Source: Jiangella gansuensis DSM 44835 (GTDB taxonomy: Bacteria; Actinomycetota; Actinomycetes; Jiangellales; Jiangellaceae). Taken from it: 64,000 nucleotides of DNA. The stretch covers positions 4,742,070 to 4,806,069 of the forward strand of contig NZ_KI911782.1 in the NCBI RefSeq assembly GCF_000515395.1, read 5' to 3'. The position numbers were made by a program, and so were the translations under genes. How positions within the stretch are numbered: the stretch's first letter is position 1; each line of letters starts with the position of its first letter. The notes below the pieces were generated by a model. The model was not told the origin of the DNA, searched no databases, and saw only the letters and a program-made list of their open reading frames with translations. Positions 8,330 to 17,566 of the stretch are shown one piece after another.

Positions 8330-8354
8330 GGCGCCCCGACCATAGGCTCGGGGC

Positions 8355-9497
8355 ATGCGCGGACGCGGGTTGTTGCTGGCGGCGCTCGTCGCCGTCACGG
8401 TGGCCGGCTGTGCGGACGAAGCCGGCCCCGACGACGACGCCGGCTCGCCGCCCGCGCCTCCCCCGACACCCACGACCACGCCGACGGCGACGGCACTGTC
8501 GCCGCCGCACACACCGGCACCCACCGCAGAGCCGGAGACCGGGCCGGTCACGCTGGCGTTCGCCGGCGACATCCACTTCGAAGGGGTGCTGCGGGCGCGG
8601 CTCGACGACCCGGCCACGGCGCTCGCCCCCATAGCCGGCCAACTCGGCGCCGCGGACCTCACCGTCGTCAACCTGGAGTCGTCGGTGGGCAGCGGTGGCA
8701 CGCCGGAGCCGGGCAAGCGCTACACCTTCCAGGCACCGCCGGCCGCACTGGCCGCCCTGCAGAGCGCCGGCGTCGACGTCGTGACCATGGCGAACAACCA
8801 CGCCATGGACTTCGGCCCGGACGGTCTGAGCGACACGCTGGCGGCGGCCGCGGCGGCCTGGCCGGGCCTGGACGTCGTCGGGGTCGGCGCCGACGCGGCC
8901 GAAGCGTTCGCGCCCGCGATCCGCGACGTCGGCGGCACCACGGTCGCGGTCCTCGGCGCCAACGTCCCCGACGACCCGGGCGCCGACCCGACCGCCCACT
9001 GGGCCGCGACCGACACGTCCGCCGGGGTGGCGACGGCGTTGGATCCGGCGCCGCTGCTGAGCGCGGTCGCCCGGGCGCGGGCCGTCGCCGACATCGTCGT
9101 CGTCTACCTGCACTGGGGCGTGCAGGGCGACAGCTGCCCGAGCCCGTCACAGACCGCGCTGGCGGCATCCCTCAGTGAGCCCGCGACCGGCGCGGACGTC
9201 GTCGTCGGCAGCCACACCCACCGGCTGCAGGGCGCCGGCCGGCTAGGAGCGGACGGCGCCTACGTGGCGTACGGGCTGGGCAACTTCGTCTGGTACACGC
9301 AGAGTTCCGACGCCGCCGCGACCACCGGAGTGCTGACCCTCACCGTCGACGACGGCGCGGTGACCGGCGAGGCGTGGGCCCCGGCCCGGATCGGCGCCGA
9401 CGGACTTCCGGTGTTCGCCAGCGGCGCCGCGGCCGAGCGGTTGACCGCCGACCGCGACGCGCTGCGCGAATGCGCCGGGCTCACCGCGCTGCGGTGA
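8355..9497 (+). CDS. CapA-family lipoprotein (poly-gamma-glutamate synthesis-type metallophosphatase fold)
   Basis: A 380-residue exported protein with a lipoprotein signal ([19 protein letters not shown], lipobox cysteine at residue 19) and a Pro/Thr-rich linker to about residue 65. A CapA/PgsA domain follows. Metal-type motifs are [22 protein letters not shown], the single-histidine YLHWG, and GSHTHR near residue 285. CapA proteins take part in polyglutamate capsule synthesis, but no capB or capC is nearby, so the role here is open. The last 17 bases overlap the convergent copper ATPase gene. Confidence 0.88.
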   Translation: MRGRGLLLAALVAVTVAGCADEAGPDDDAGSPPAPPPTPTTTPTATALSPPHTPAPTAEPETGPVTLAFAGDIHFEGVLRARLDDPATALAPIAGQLGAADLTVVNLESSVGSGGTPEPGKRYTFQAPPAALAALQSAGVDVVTMANNHAMDFGPDGLSDTLAAAAAAWPGLDVVGVGADAAEAFAPAIRDVGGTTVAVLGANVPDDPGADPTAHWAATDTSAGVATALDPAPLLSAVARARAVADIVVVYLHWGVQGDSCPSPSQTALAASLSEPATGADVVVGSHTHRLQGAGRLGADGAYVAYGLGNFVWYTQSSDAAATTGVLTLTVDDGAVTGEAWAPARIGADGLPVFASGAAAERLTADRDALRECAGLTALR

Positions 9498-11718
9498 ACC
9501 GCCGCAGCCGCAGGCTGTTGGACACCACGAACACCGAGGAGAACGCCATCGCCGCACCGGCCAGCATCGGGTTCAACAGGCCGGCTGCCGCGAGCGGCAG
9601 CGCCGCGACGTTGTAGGCGAACGCCCACACCAGGTTGCCCTTGATGGTGGTCAGGGTGCGCCGGGCCAGCCGGATGGCGTCGGCCGCGGCGTGCAGATCA
9701 CCGCGGACCAGCGTCAGATCCGACGCCTCGATCGCGACGTCGGTGCCGGTGCCCATGGCCAGGCCGAGGTCGGCCTGGGCGAGCGCGGCCGCGTCGTTGA
9801 CGCCGTCGCCGACCATCGCGACGACCTTGCCCTCCGCCTGCAGCCGCTTGACGACGTCGACCTTGTCGGCCGGCAGCACCTCCGCCACGACGTCATCGAT
9901 ACCGACCTGCCGCGCCACGGACTGTGCGGTCGCCTCGTTGTCGCCGGTCAGCAGGATCGGCGTGAGCCCGAGGGCGCGCAGCCGGGCCACGGCGTCCGCG
10001 GAGGTCGGCTTGACCGCGTCGGCGACCACGATGACGCCGCGGGCGGCGCCGTCCCAGCTGACGACGGCCGCGGTGCGGCCTTGCGCCTCGGCCCGTTCCA
10101 TCGCCTCGGCGAGCGACGGCGGCACCGGCTGCGACCACTCGGCCAGCAGACGGGGGCGCCCGACCAGGACCGCGCGGCCCTCGACCACACCCTGTACGCC
10201 CAGGCCCTCCAGGTTGCGGAAGTCCTCCACGCCAGGCAGGGCACCCAGCCGCGACTCGGCCCCGTCGGCGATCGCCCGGGCGATCGGGTGCTCGGAGGCG
10301 CTCTCCAGCGCGCCGGCGACCCGCAGCACCTCGTCAGGGTCCGCATCGTCGGCAGCCACCACATCGAGCAGCGCCATGGTCCCGGTGGTGACGGTTCCGG
10401 TCTTGTCGAGGACGACGGTGTCGACCCGGCGGGTGGACTCCAGAACCTGCGGGCCCTTGATGATGATGCCGAGCTGGGCGCCGCGACCGGTGCCGACCAG
10501 CAGCGCCGTCGGCGTGGCCAGGCCCAGCGCGCACGGGCAGGCGATGATCAGCACCGCGACCGCGGCGGTGAAGGCGGCGGCCGCGCCGCCGCCGGTGCCA
10601 AGCCAGAACCCGAGCGTCCCCGCGGCCAGCGCGATGACGATCGGGACGAAGATCCCGGAGACCCGGTCGGCGAGCCGCTGCACCTCGGCCTTGCCGCTCT
10701 GCGCGTCCTCGACCAGCTTCGCCAGCTGTGCGAGCTGAGTGTCCGAACCGATGCGGGTGGCCCGCACGACCAGCCGGCCGTGCGCACTGACGGTGGCGCC
10801 GACGACGGTGTCACCGGGACCCACCTCGACGGGGACGGACTCGCCGGTGAGCATGGAGACGTCGACCGCCGACGCGCCCTCGGTGACGACACCGTCGGTG
10901 GCGATCTTCTCCCCCGGCCGGACCACGAACACGTCGCCGACGGCGAGTTGGTCGGCCGGGATGCGCTCCTCGCGGTCGCCGCGCAGGACGGAGACCTCCT
11001 TCGCGCCCAGCTCCAGCAGAGCGCGCAGTGCGGCACCCGCCCGCCGCTTCGACCTGGCCTCGAAATAGCGCCCGGCCAGGATGAACGTGGTGACCCCGGC
11101 GGCGACCTCGAGGTAGATGTTGCCCTCGCCGTCACCGCGGGAGATGGTCAGTTCGAACGGGTGCTCCATGCCCGGCATGCCGGCCGTGCCGAGGAACAAC
11201 GCATACAGCGACCAGCCGAGGGCGGCCAGCGTGCCCATCGACACCAGTGTGTCCATGGTGGCGCTGCCGTGCCGCAGGTTGGCCCAGGCGGCTCGGTGGA
11301 AAGCCGCGCCGCCCCAGACCACCACGGGCGCCGCGAGCGTGAGCGACAGCCACTGCCAGTAGTCGAACTGCAGGGCCGGGATCATCGACATCGCGACGAC
11401 CGGAACGCTGAGGACCGCGGTCACGATCAGCTTGTCGCGCAGCGCGCGCACCGGGTCCGGGCGGCCGTCATCGTCGGCGGTCGCACCGGCATCGGCGGCC
11501 GGCGGCTCGGGCAGCCGGGCGGTGTAACCCGCGGCCTCGACGGCCGCGATGAGCTGCGCGGTCTCGACGCCGTCGCCGTAGCTCACGCGCGCTTTCTCCG
11601 TCGCGTAGTTGACACTGGCCTCGACGCCGTCGAGCCGGTTGAGCCGCTTCTCCACCCGGGCCGCGCAGGACGCGCAGGTCATGCCGCCGATCTCGAGGTC
11701 GACGGTGGCGAAGCTCAT
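9481..11718 (-). CDS. copA: Copper-translocating P-type ATPase
   Basis: A 745-residue P1B-type ATPase that exports Cu(I) across the membrane. It has an N-terminal metal-binding domain with GMTCASCA at residues 12-19, the transmembrane metal site CPC in [12 protein letters not shown] near 393, the phosphorylation site DKTGT near 436, the HP signature SEHPIA near 478, and [10 protein letters not shown] near 638. The ATG overlaps the previous gene's stop (ATGA). It is the last gene of the csoR-copZ-secreted protein-copA run, so CsoR-controlled copper efflux is the clear function. Confidence 0.96.
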   Translation of the reverse strand: MSFATVDLEIGGMTCASCAARVEKRLNRLDGVEASVNYATEKARVSYGDGVETAQLIAAVEAAGYTARLPEPPAADAGATADDDGRPDPVRALRDKLIVTAVLSVPVVAMSMIPALQFDYWQWLSLTLAAPVVVWGGAAFHRAAWANLRHGSATMDTLVSMGTLAALGWSLYALFLGTAGMPGMEHPFELTISRGDGEGNIYLEVAAGVTTFILAGRYFEARSKRRAGAALRALLELGAKEVSVLRGDREERIPADQLAVGDVFVVRPGEKIATDGVVTEGASAVDVSMLTGESVPVEVGPGDTVVGATVSAHGRLVVRATRIGSDTQLAQLAKLVEDAQSGKAEVQRLADRVSGIFVPIVIALAAGTLGFWLGTGGGAAAAFTAAVAVLIIACPCALGLATPTALLVGTGRGAQLGIIIKGPQVLESTRRVDTVVLDKTGTVTTGTMALLDVVAADDADPDEVLRVAGALESASEHPIARAIADGAESRLGALPGVEDFRNLEGLGVQGVVEGRAVLVGRPRLLAEWSQPVPPSLAEAMERAEAQGRTAAVVSWDGAARGVIVVADAVKPTSADAVARLRALGLTPILLTGDNEATAQSVARQVGIDDVVAEVLPADKVDVVKRLQAEGKVVAMVGDGVNDAAALAQADLGLAMGTGTDVAIEASDLTLVRGDLHAAADAIRLARRTLTTIKGNLVWAFAYNVAALPLAAAGLLNPMLAGAAMAFSSVFVVSNSLRLRRFTAAR

Positions 11719-12677
11719 GAATCCTCCCCGTAGGTCGCGGCGCCGTCGGCGTGCATGGTGAACTCGGCGGTACGCACGACGCCGTCGTGCTTGAAGTCCA
11801 GGAACAGGCGGTAGTCGCCGGCCGATGCGGCGGTGGCGTAGAAGGCGATGTCCGGCCCGGGCGCGGTGGTGCCGTCGCCGGGTTCGCCCTCCGGGTGGAC
11901 GTGCAGGTAGGCGAGGTCGCCGTCGCGCAGCGCCACCAGGTGGCCATAGGCACCCAGGTACGGCTCCAGGTCGGTGACCGGTTGACCGTCGCGGCTGACC
12001 GACAGGGTGAGTTTGGACTCCTCACCCGGGTGCAGGTCGCCGTCCAGGGTGACGGTGTAGCCGTCGACCTCGGCGGTGGCGGACGGCGCCGGCAGCGCGG
12101 CCGGCTGGTAAGCACCGGCGACGGCGAGGTCCACGCCCAGCACCAGCCCGTCGTCCTCGCCGGCGGGGACGAAGTCGGCGAACAGCTTCCATTCGCCCGG
12201 CGTCAGGGCCAGCGGGATGCTCCAGGTGCCCGCGGCGTCGCGGACCGGGTGCACGTGCTGGTAGCCGGTGAGGTCGCGACGGACGGCGATGAGGTGCAGC
12301 TCTTCCTCGTGGGACTCGGTGAACGCCGTGACGGCGTCGCCGTCGGGTCCGAGGATCCGGAAGGACAGCGGCGTGGCCGGTCCGGCCGGCAGGGCGGCGG
12401 CATCGAGCGCGAATGTGTAGCCGTTCTCGGACACCATGAGTCCTCCGGGCAGGTGGGCCGCCGCTGCCTCGCCGCCGTGGTCGCCGCCACCGTCGTCGTG
12501 GGTGTCTGCAGGCTCGTCGCCGTGGGCGTCGGCAGGCGCGTCGTCGTGTTCGGCTTCGGCCGCGGCGGGTTCGTCGTCGACGCCGATCGGCCCGGCCGCG
12601 CGGCCGAGGCCGGCGGCCAGACCGAACACGCCGGCCAGGCAGAGTGCGTAGACGCCGAGCTTGGCGGGAGCGTTCAT
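11715..12677 (-). CDS. Membrane-anchored protein of the copper operon, His/Asp-rich N-terminus
   Basis: A 320-residue protein with one N-terminal hydrophobic segment (residues 6-28) and a His/Asp/Glu-rich stretch ([20 protein letters not shown]) at about 45-75. Two beta-sandwich-like repeats follow; each carries an H-x-H pattern, YQHVHPV and YLHVHPEG. Similar exported proteins sit in actinobacterial copper operons. The His-rich region and paired HVHP motifs suggest copper binding outside the membrane, as a buffer or handover protein. This is inferred from composition and neighbours, since no biochemical family is known to me. Confidence 0.8.
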   Translation of the reverse strand: MNAPAKLGVYALCLAGVFGLAAGLGRAAGPIGVDDEPAAAEAEHDDAPADAHGDEPADTHDDGGGDHGGEAAAAHLPGGLMVSENGYTFALDAAALPAGPATPLSFRILGPDGDAVTAFTESHEEELHLIAVRRDLTGYQHVHPVRDAAGTWSIPLALTPGEWKLFADFVPAGEDDGLVLGVDLAVAGAYQPAALPAPSATAEVDGYTVTLDGDLHPGEESKLTLSVSRDGQPVTDLEPYLGAYGHLVALRDGDLAYLHVHPEGEPGDGTTAPGPDIAFYATAASAGDYRLFLDFKHDGVVRTAEFTMHADGAATYGEDS

Positions 12678-12700
12678 GAGGTGCGCTCCTCGCCCGCGGC

Positions 12701-12910
12701 TCAGGACCCGGCGAGCTGGTAGCCGGCCTCTTCGACCGCAGCCCGCACAGTGTCGTCCGTCAGTGGAGCGTCACTGGTGACGTCGACCGCGCCACTGGCG
12801 AGGTTCACGTCGACCTGGGTGACACCGTCGATGCGGCCCACCTCTTCGCGGACCGAGCTCACGCAGTGCCCGCAGGTCATGCCGACGACGGTGTAGGTGG
12901 ACGTGGTCAT
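12701..12910 (-). CDS. copZ: Copper chaperone, heavy-metal-associated domain
   Basis: A 69-residue single HMA domain with the metal loop GMTCGHCVSSV at residues 9-19 and the usual beta-alpha-beta-beta-alpha-beta pattern ending in EEAGYQL. It carries Cu(I) in the cytoplasm to CopA. The ATG at 12910 has an AAGGGG ribosome site. It lies 35 bases after csoR and 23 bases before the secreted copper protein in one transcription unit. Confidence 0.93.
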   Translation of the reverse strand: MTTSTYTVVGMTCGHCVSSVREEVGRIDGVTQVDVNLASGAVDVTSDAPLTDDTVRAAVEEAGYQLAGS

Positions 12911-12945
12911 GGCGAAACCCCTTCTGCCGTGATGGTGTGGGATGG

Positions 12946-13257
12946 TCAGGACCGCACGAGACGGGCGATGGCGTCCGACGCTTCCTTGACCTTGATGTCG
13001 GCCTCCGGACCACCGGCCCGCGCGGCCTCGACCACGCAGTGCGCCAGGTGCTCCTCGAGCAACCCGAGCGCCACCGACTCCAGCGCCTTCGTCATGGCCG
13101 ACACCTGCGTCAGGATGTCGATGCAGTACTTCTCCTCCTGCACCATGCGCTGCAGCCCGCGAGCCTGCCCCTCGATGCGGCTGAGCCGCTTGAGGTAGTC
13201 GTCCTTGCGGTTGATGTAGCCGTGCGTGGCGTGTGCATCGGCCGGCGTCTCGGTCAT
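12946..13257 (-). CDS. csoR: Copper-sensing repressor CsoR
   Basis: A 103-residue all-helical DUF156 repressor. The Cu(I) ligands are present in order: the cysteine of KYCIDILTQ, then the histidine and cysteine of EEHLAHCV. The dimer-helix sequence RLSRIEGQARGLQRMV is typical. The ATG at 13257 (MTETPADAH) was chosen over an upstream start because the operator-like DNA begins just ahead of it. Copper binding should release the promoter of csoR-copZ-copA. Confidence 0.95.
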   Translation of the reverse strand: MTETPADAHATHGYINRKDDYLKRLSRIEGQARGLQRMVQEEKYCIDILTQVSAMTKALESVALGLLEEHLAHCVVEAARAGGPEADIKVKEASDAIARLVRS

Positions 13258-13294
13258 GGCGGTCCCTTTCCTTCGAGCGATACCCACCAGAACC

Positions 13295-13350
13295 ATACCC
13301 CGGTGCGGTACCCCTCACTGCTTTGAACCGTACACTACCCCCCTAGGGTA
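13295..13350. promoter_or_regulatory. Candidate CsoR operators
   Basis: Two G/C-tract sites of the CsoR kind lie upstream of csoR: ATACCCCGGTGCGGTACCCC at 13295-13314 and TACCCCCCTAGGGTA at 13336-13350. CsoR is known to bind pseudo-palindromes with runs of C and G flanked by TA. The second site also lies just upstream of the divergent kinase gene, so both directions could be affected. Confidence 0.55.
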
Positions 13351-13418
13351 TGTCGAGTGGTGTGGCTCACCGGTACGACGCGGCAGGCCGGCCGGGTGGC
13401 GTGCCAGACTTGGGGCCC

Positions 13419-14021
13419 GTGCACCGTGTCGTCCTCCTCGCCGGCCCGTCAGGCAGCGGCAAGTCCAGGCTGGCCCGCGAGAGTGGGCTGCCGGTCCTGA
13501 ACCTCGACCACTTCTACCGCGACGGCGACGACCCCGACATGCCCCGCCGGCTCGATCTCGGCATCGTCGACTGGGACGATCCGCGCGCGTGGGACGCCGG
13601 GCGCGCCGTCGACACGCTCACCGAGCTGTGCCGCACCGGCTCGGCGCGGATCCCGGTCTACGACATCGCGCACGACCGCACCACCGGCAGCGAGCCGTTC
13701 ACCGTCGGGGCCGCGCCGGTGTTCGTCGCCGAAGGGCTGTTCGCGGCGGAGATCGTGCGCGAATGCCGCTCCCGCGGCATCCTGGCCGATGCCATCGTCC
13801 TGCACCGCAAGCCGTGGAAGAACTTCGTGCGCCGCCTCACCCGCGACCTCGCTGAGCGCCGCAAACGGCCGCTCACCCTGCTGCGCCGAGGCCTGGCCCT
13901 GCTCCGGGCCGAGCGGGCCGTGCTGCGCCGGCAGCGCGAGCTCGGCGCCCGCCCGGCCGACGCCGCACACGCGCGGGAGGCCCTCAGGGTCGCTGCCGAG
14001 TCGCCGTCCGGGATGCCCTGA
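13419..14021 (+). CDS. Uridine kinase-like P-loop NTPase
   Basis: About 200 residues with a Walker A motif, LLAGPSGSGKSRLA, right at the N-terminus, the LNLDHFYRDGDDPDMP segment of the uridine kinase/phosphoribulokinase family, and VFVAEGLFAAEI as a Walker B-like strand. The C-terminal third is Arg/Leu-rich and probably helical. A longer start (13350) exists in the same frame, but it lies in the CsoR-like operator and would add an unmatched tail, so the GTG at 13419 is preferred; GTG 13401 is another option. The likely substrate is a nucleoside, which would fit the region's nucleoside salvage, but this is not certain. Confidence 0.8.
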   Translation: MHRVVLLAGPSGSGKSRLARESGLPVLNLDHFYRDGDDPDMPRRLDLGIVDWDDPRAWDAGRAVDTLTELCRTGSARIPVYDIAHDRTTGSEPFTVGAAPVFVAEGLFAAEIVRECRSRGILADAIVLHRKPWKNFVRRLTRDLAERRKRPLTLLRRGLALLRAERAVLRRQRELGARPADAAHAREALRVAAESPSGMP

Positions 14022-14092
14022 CCGGGGATATCCGGGTCCGCCCATCCTCGAGGGGGACGTTTGAGATGCCGTCCGCGGCCTACCGTTGAGGT

Positions 14093-14308
14093 ATGAGTAC
14101 AAGCGACTACTACCCCACCGCCAGCCGCGGCGGGTTGGTGCGTCCGCGCGGTAACCGGATGATCGCCGGTGTGTGCGCGGGCCTGGCCCACCGCTTCGGC
14201 ATGAAAACCCGAACCGTCCGCATCCTGGCCCTGGTGTCGTGCCTGCTGCCCGGCCCGCAGGTGCTGGCCTACATCGCCATGTGGATCATCATGCCCAACG
14301 AGGACTGA
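14093..14308 (+). CDS. Small PspC-domain membrane protein
   Basis: A 71-residue protein that is almost only a PspC domain: LVRPRGNRMIAGVCAGLAHR, then one hydrophobic segment (ILALVSCLLPGPQVLAYIAMWIIMP). PspC domains sense or stabilise the membrane under stress. It stands alone between the kinase and pta. Two other PspC proteins occur near 56 kb. Confidence 0.88.
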   Translation: MSTSDYYPTASRGGLVRPRGNRMIAGVCAGLAHRFGMKTRTVRILALVSCLLPGPQVLAYIAMWIIMPNED

Positions 14309-14382
14309 CCACCGCCCGAGCACCTGCGTGACTCGCCGCACAGGACCACCGATCGCCGCGTATCCCGAGATAGCCTCACGAG

Positions 14383-16449
14383 GTGGTTCGCAGCGTCTAC
14401 GTGGCCTCGGTGACCGGTGAGACCGGAAAGTCCACCGTGGCGCTAGGCACGCTGGAAGCGCTGACCCGGCGCATCGGCAGGGTCGGGGTGTTCCGCCCGG
14501 TGGTGCGCTCCGGCCGGCAGCCGGACTACGTGCTCGAGCTGTTGCTCGCGCACGACGGCGTTGACCTGCCCTACGACGACTGCGCCGGTGTCACGTACGA
14601 GGACGTGCACGCCGACCCCGATGCAGCCATGAGCACCATTCTCAGCCGCTACCGCGCGGTGGCGTCGCAGTGCGAGGCCGTGGTCGTCGTCGGCAGTGAC
14701 TACACCGACGTCGACAGCCCGACGGAGTTCTCCTTCAACGCCAGGGTGGCGGCCAACCTCGGCGCGCCGGTCGTGCTGGTGCTCAACGGCCACGACCGCA
14801 CCGCCACCGACCTGGCCGCCGTCGCCGAGCTGGCGACCTCGGAGCTCGCCGCCAACTACGGCACCCTGGCCGCGGTGGTGGCCAACCGGGTGCCGCCGGC
14901 GGCCCTCGACGACGCCCGCGCGGCGCTGAGCGGGTACGGCCCGGCGTTCGCCCTGCCGGAGGAGCCGCTGCTGTCCGCGCCCACCATGGGCGATCTCGTC
15001 CAGGCCGGCGGCGGCGCGCTGTTCCGTGGCGCCCCGGAACGTCTCGGCCGCGAGGTGAGCGGCCTGGTGGTAGCCGGGATGACGTTGCCGAACGTGCTGG
15101 ACCGGCTGGCCGACGACGCCGTCGTCATCACTCCGGCCGACCGCAGCGACGTGCTGCTCGGGGTCCTGCTGGCGCACGCGTCGAAGACCCTGCCGACGCT
15201 GGCCGGCATCGTGCTCAACGGCGGATTCGACCTGCCGCCGCAGGTGGTGCAGCTCATGGACGGCCTGGACCTGGAGCTGCCGATCGCGACGATGCCCGGC
15301 GACACCTTCGGCACTGCGACCCGGCTGGCGGCGGTCCGCGGCCGCCTCACCCACGGCGCCACCCGCAAGGTGCAGACGGCGCTGGCCCTGTTCGACCGGC
15401 ACGTCGAGGCCGGTGACCTGCTGGACCGCCTCGACGTCACCCGCAGCAGCGTCGTGACGCCCCTGATGTTCGAGCACGACCTCATCGACCAAGCGAAAGC
15501 TCAGCGCCAGCACATCGTGCTCCCCGAGGGCGAGGAGGAGCGGGTGCTGCGGGCCGCCGACACGGTGCTGCGCCGCGGCATCGCCGAGCTCACCTTGCTG
15601 GGCCGCCCTGACGACGTCCGCGCTGCCGCCGACCGGATCGGGGTGGACATCGGTGTCGCCGACGTCATCGACCCGCGTGAGAGCGAGCTGCGCGGCCGGT
15701 TCGCGCACGAGTACGCCCGGCTGCGCGCCCACCGCGGTGTCACTCAGGAGGCCGCCTGGGACCAGGTGGCCGACGTGTCGTACTTCGGCACGATGATGGT
15801 GCAGCAGGGTCTGGCCGACGGCATGGTGTCCGGCGCGGCGCACACCACCGCGCACACCATCCGGCCGGCGTTCGAGGTGGTCAAGACACCGCCCGGGGTG
15901 TCCATCGTGTCCAGTGTCTTCTTCATGTGCCTGCGCGACCGGGTGCTGGTGTACGGCGACTGCGCGGTCAACCCGGACCCGACAGCCGAGCAGCTGGCCG
16001 ACATCGCCATCTCGTCGGCGGCCACCGCGGCGCAGTTCGGGGTGGAGCCGCGGGTCGCGATGCTGTCGTACTCGACCGGGGAGTCCGGCACCGGGTCGGA
16101 CGTGGACAAGGTGCGGGCGGCGACGGCACTGGTTCGCGAGCGCCGGCCGGACCTGGAGGTCGAGGGCCCGATCCAGTACGACGCCGCGGTGGACGCGAGC
16201 GTCGCCCGCGCCAAGCTGCCCGGCAGTGAGGTGGCCGGCCGGGCCACGGTGTTCGTGTTCCCCGACCTGAACACCGGCAACAACACCTACAAGGCCGTAC
16301 AACGCAGCGCCGGCGCGGTGGCGGTGGGGCCGGTGCTGCAGGGTTTGAACCGGCCGGTGAACGACCTGTCGCGCGGCGCGCTGGTACGCGACATCGTCAA
16401 TACGATCGCGATCACGGCGATCCAGGCCCAGTCGGCGAGGGCCTCGTGA
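14383..16449 (+). CDS. pta: Phosphate acetyltransferase, long form
   Basis: This enzyme interconverts acetyl-CoA and acetyl phosphate. The 688-residue long form has an N-terminal BioD-like P-loop domain (TGETGKST at about 10-17), a central DRTGG domain (about 215-330) and the catalytic PTA domain from about 370, with VLPEGEEERVLRAA, SYSTGESGTG and FPDLNTGNNTYKAVQRS. The GTG at 14383 starts the P-loop domain directly. The partner ackA is 1.1 kb downstream on the same strand, but an oppositely oriented oxidoreductase gene lies between them, so they are not one simple operon. Confidence 0.95.
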   Translation: MVRSVYVASVTGETGKSTVALGTLEALTRRIGRVGVFRPVVRSGRQPDYVLELLLAHDGVDLPYDDCAGVTYEDVHADPDAAMSTILSRYRAVASQCEAVVVVGSDYTDVDSPTEFSFNARVAANLGAPVVLVLNGHDRTATDLAAVAELATSELAANYGTLAAVVANRVPPAALDDARAALSGYGPAFALPEEPLLSAPTMGDLVQAGGGALFRGAPERLGREVSGLVVAGMTLPNVLDRLADDAVVITPADRSDVLLGVLLAHASKTLPTLAGIVLNGGFDLPPQVVQLMDGLDLELPIATMPGDTFGTATRLAAVRGRLTHGATRKVQTALALFDRHVEAGDLLDRLDVTRSSVVTPLMFEHDLIDQAKAQRQHIVLPEGEEERVLRAADTVLRRGIAELTLLGRPDDVRAAADRIGVDIGVADVIDPRESELRGRFAHEYARLRAHRGVTQEAAWDQVADVSYFGTMMVQQGLADGMVSGAAHTTAHTIRPAFEVVKTPPGVSIVSSVFFMCLRDRVLVYGDCAVNPDPTAEQLADIAISSAATAAQFGVEPRVAMLSYSTGESGTGSDVDKVRAATALVRERRPDLEVEGPIQYDAAVDASVARAKLPGSEVAGRATVFVFPDLNTGNNTYKAVQRSAGAVAVGPVLQGLNRPVNDLSRGALVRDIVNTIAITAIQAQSARAS

Positions 16450-16461
16450 GCACGAGAGCCG

Positions 16462-16554
16462 CCGGTTGGTGGGCGGATGCCGTCCCCGCCCGCCTCGCTC
16501 GTTCCTCGCTCGGACGCCCGCGCCTACCCCTGACGGCATCCGCCCACGAACCGG
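16462..16554. terminator. Long inverted repeat between convergent pta and LLM genes
   Basis: TGGGCGGATGCCGTC at 16470-16484 is exactly complementary to 16532-16546, with outer arms CCGGTT (16462) and AACCGG (16549-16554). The loop is about 47 bases. The site sits between two convergent stops (16449 and 16560) and probably ends transcription from both sides. There is no U-tract, as is common in this group. Confidence 0.6.
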
Positions 16555-16559
16555 CTACG

Positions 16560-17522
16560 CTAACCGCGGGCCAGCGCCAGGATGTCGTTCACCTGCGCCC
16601 GCGCGATCTCGACGTCGGGCATCGGGTACAGCCCGACGCTGCGCACACCGGCGTCGTCGAGCGCCTGCAGGTGCGCGGCGGCGTCGTCCAGGGTGCCGAC
16701 CGGCGCCATCTCGGCCCACCAGTGCGGCGGGATGGTGGCCAGCCCGTCCAGGCCCTTCTCGGCGTAGCGGGCGGCGAGGTCGGCGTGGAACGGCAGCGTG
16801 GTGAGGCTGGGCGAGGGGTGGTCGAGCTGCCGGCCCAGCCATGGCGCCATGGTGCGGTACGCCTCGGCGCGTTCCCTGGCCACGCACAGCACGCCGAACA
16901 CGGCGACGTGGAAATCGTCGGCGCTGCGGCCGGCCTGCTCCAGCGACCAGCGCACGTACGACGCGCCGGCCGGCTCGGCCAGCACCAGGCCCCCGGCAAC
17001 CCGGCCGGCCATGGCCAGCGACTTCGGCCCGCGCACCCCGGCCAGCAGCGGCGGCGGCTCGGCCGGCGGCTGGTCGAGCTGGACGTCGTCGAGGTGCACG
17101 TACTGACCATGCATGGTCAGCTTCTCACCCGCCAGCAGCCGGTCGACCGCGACCATGACCTCTTCCAGCGCGGTGAGCGGGGAGGCCGGACGCACGCCCA
17201 TCTGGCCCATCCACGACTGCACGCCGTGCCCGATGCCCGGCAGCAACCGGCCCGGGCCGAGCCCGTCGAGGGTGGCGATCTCCATGGCCGTGACGGCGGC
17301 GGTGCGCACCACCGCGGGCAGGATACCCACGCCGACGGTGAGCCGTTCGGTGACGCTCAGCGCCGCCGCGGCCAGGCTGGGCCCGGAGGTGAAGAAGCAA
17401 TCCTCGATGACCCACAGCTGACCGGCGCCGCCCTGGTCGAGCGAATGGGCGACCTCGGTGACGAAGCCGGGTGGGAACGTCCGGTCGAAGCACATTCCGA
17501 TCTGGAGCTGGTTGCTCGGCAT
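16560..17522 (-). CDS. LLM-class (luciferase-like) flavin/F420 oxidoreductase
   Basis: A 320-residue TIM-barrel oxidoreductase of the bacterial luciferase superfamily. Visible features are the N-terminal strand QIGMCFDRTFPP, TERLTVGVGILPAVVRT, the cofactor region DGLGPGRLLPGIGHGVQSWM, and LLAGVRGPKSLAMAGRVAGG. Many actinobacterial members use F420 rather than FMN; the sequence alone does not decide. The substrate is unknown. It is oriented against pta and ackA, suggesting independent control. Confidence 0.85.
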   Translation of the reverse strand: MPSNQLQIGMCFDRTFPPGFVTEVAHSLDQGGAGQLWVIEDCFFTSGPSLAAAALSVTERLTVGVGILPAVVRTAAVTAMEIATLDGLGPGRLLPGIGHGVQSWMGQMGVRPASPLTALEEVMVAVDRLLAGEKLTMHGQYVHLDDVQLDQPPAEPPPLLAGVRGPKSLAMAGRVAGGLVLAEPAGASYVRWSLEQAGRSADDFHVAVFGVLCVARERAEAYRTMAPWLGRQLDHPSPSLTTLPFHADLAARYAEKGLDGLATIPPHWWAEMAPVGTLDDAAAHLQALDDAGVRSVGLYPMPDVEIARAQVNDILALARG

Positions 17523-17566
17523 GCCGGCAGACTAACGCTCCCCTCCGACAGGAACGGACGACACCG

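Noticed and set aside
9691-11733. A long plus-strand frame opposite the copper ATPase
   Set aside because: Composition is Arg/Gly/Asp/His without any domain, and the minus-strand gene has every P-type ATPase motif.
14443-16539. A long minus-strand frame opposite pta
   Set aside because: pta is complete with all motifs; the antisense frame has shadow-type composition.
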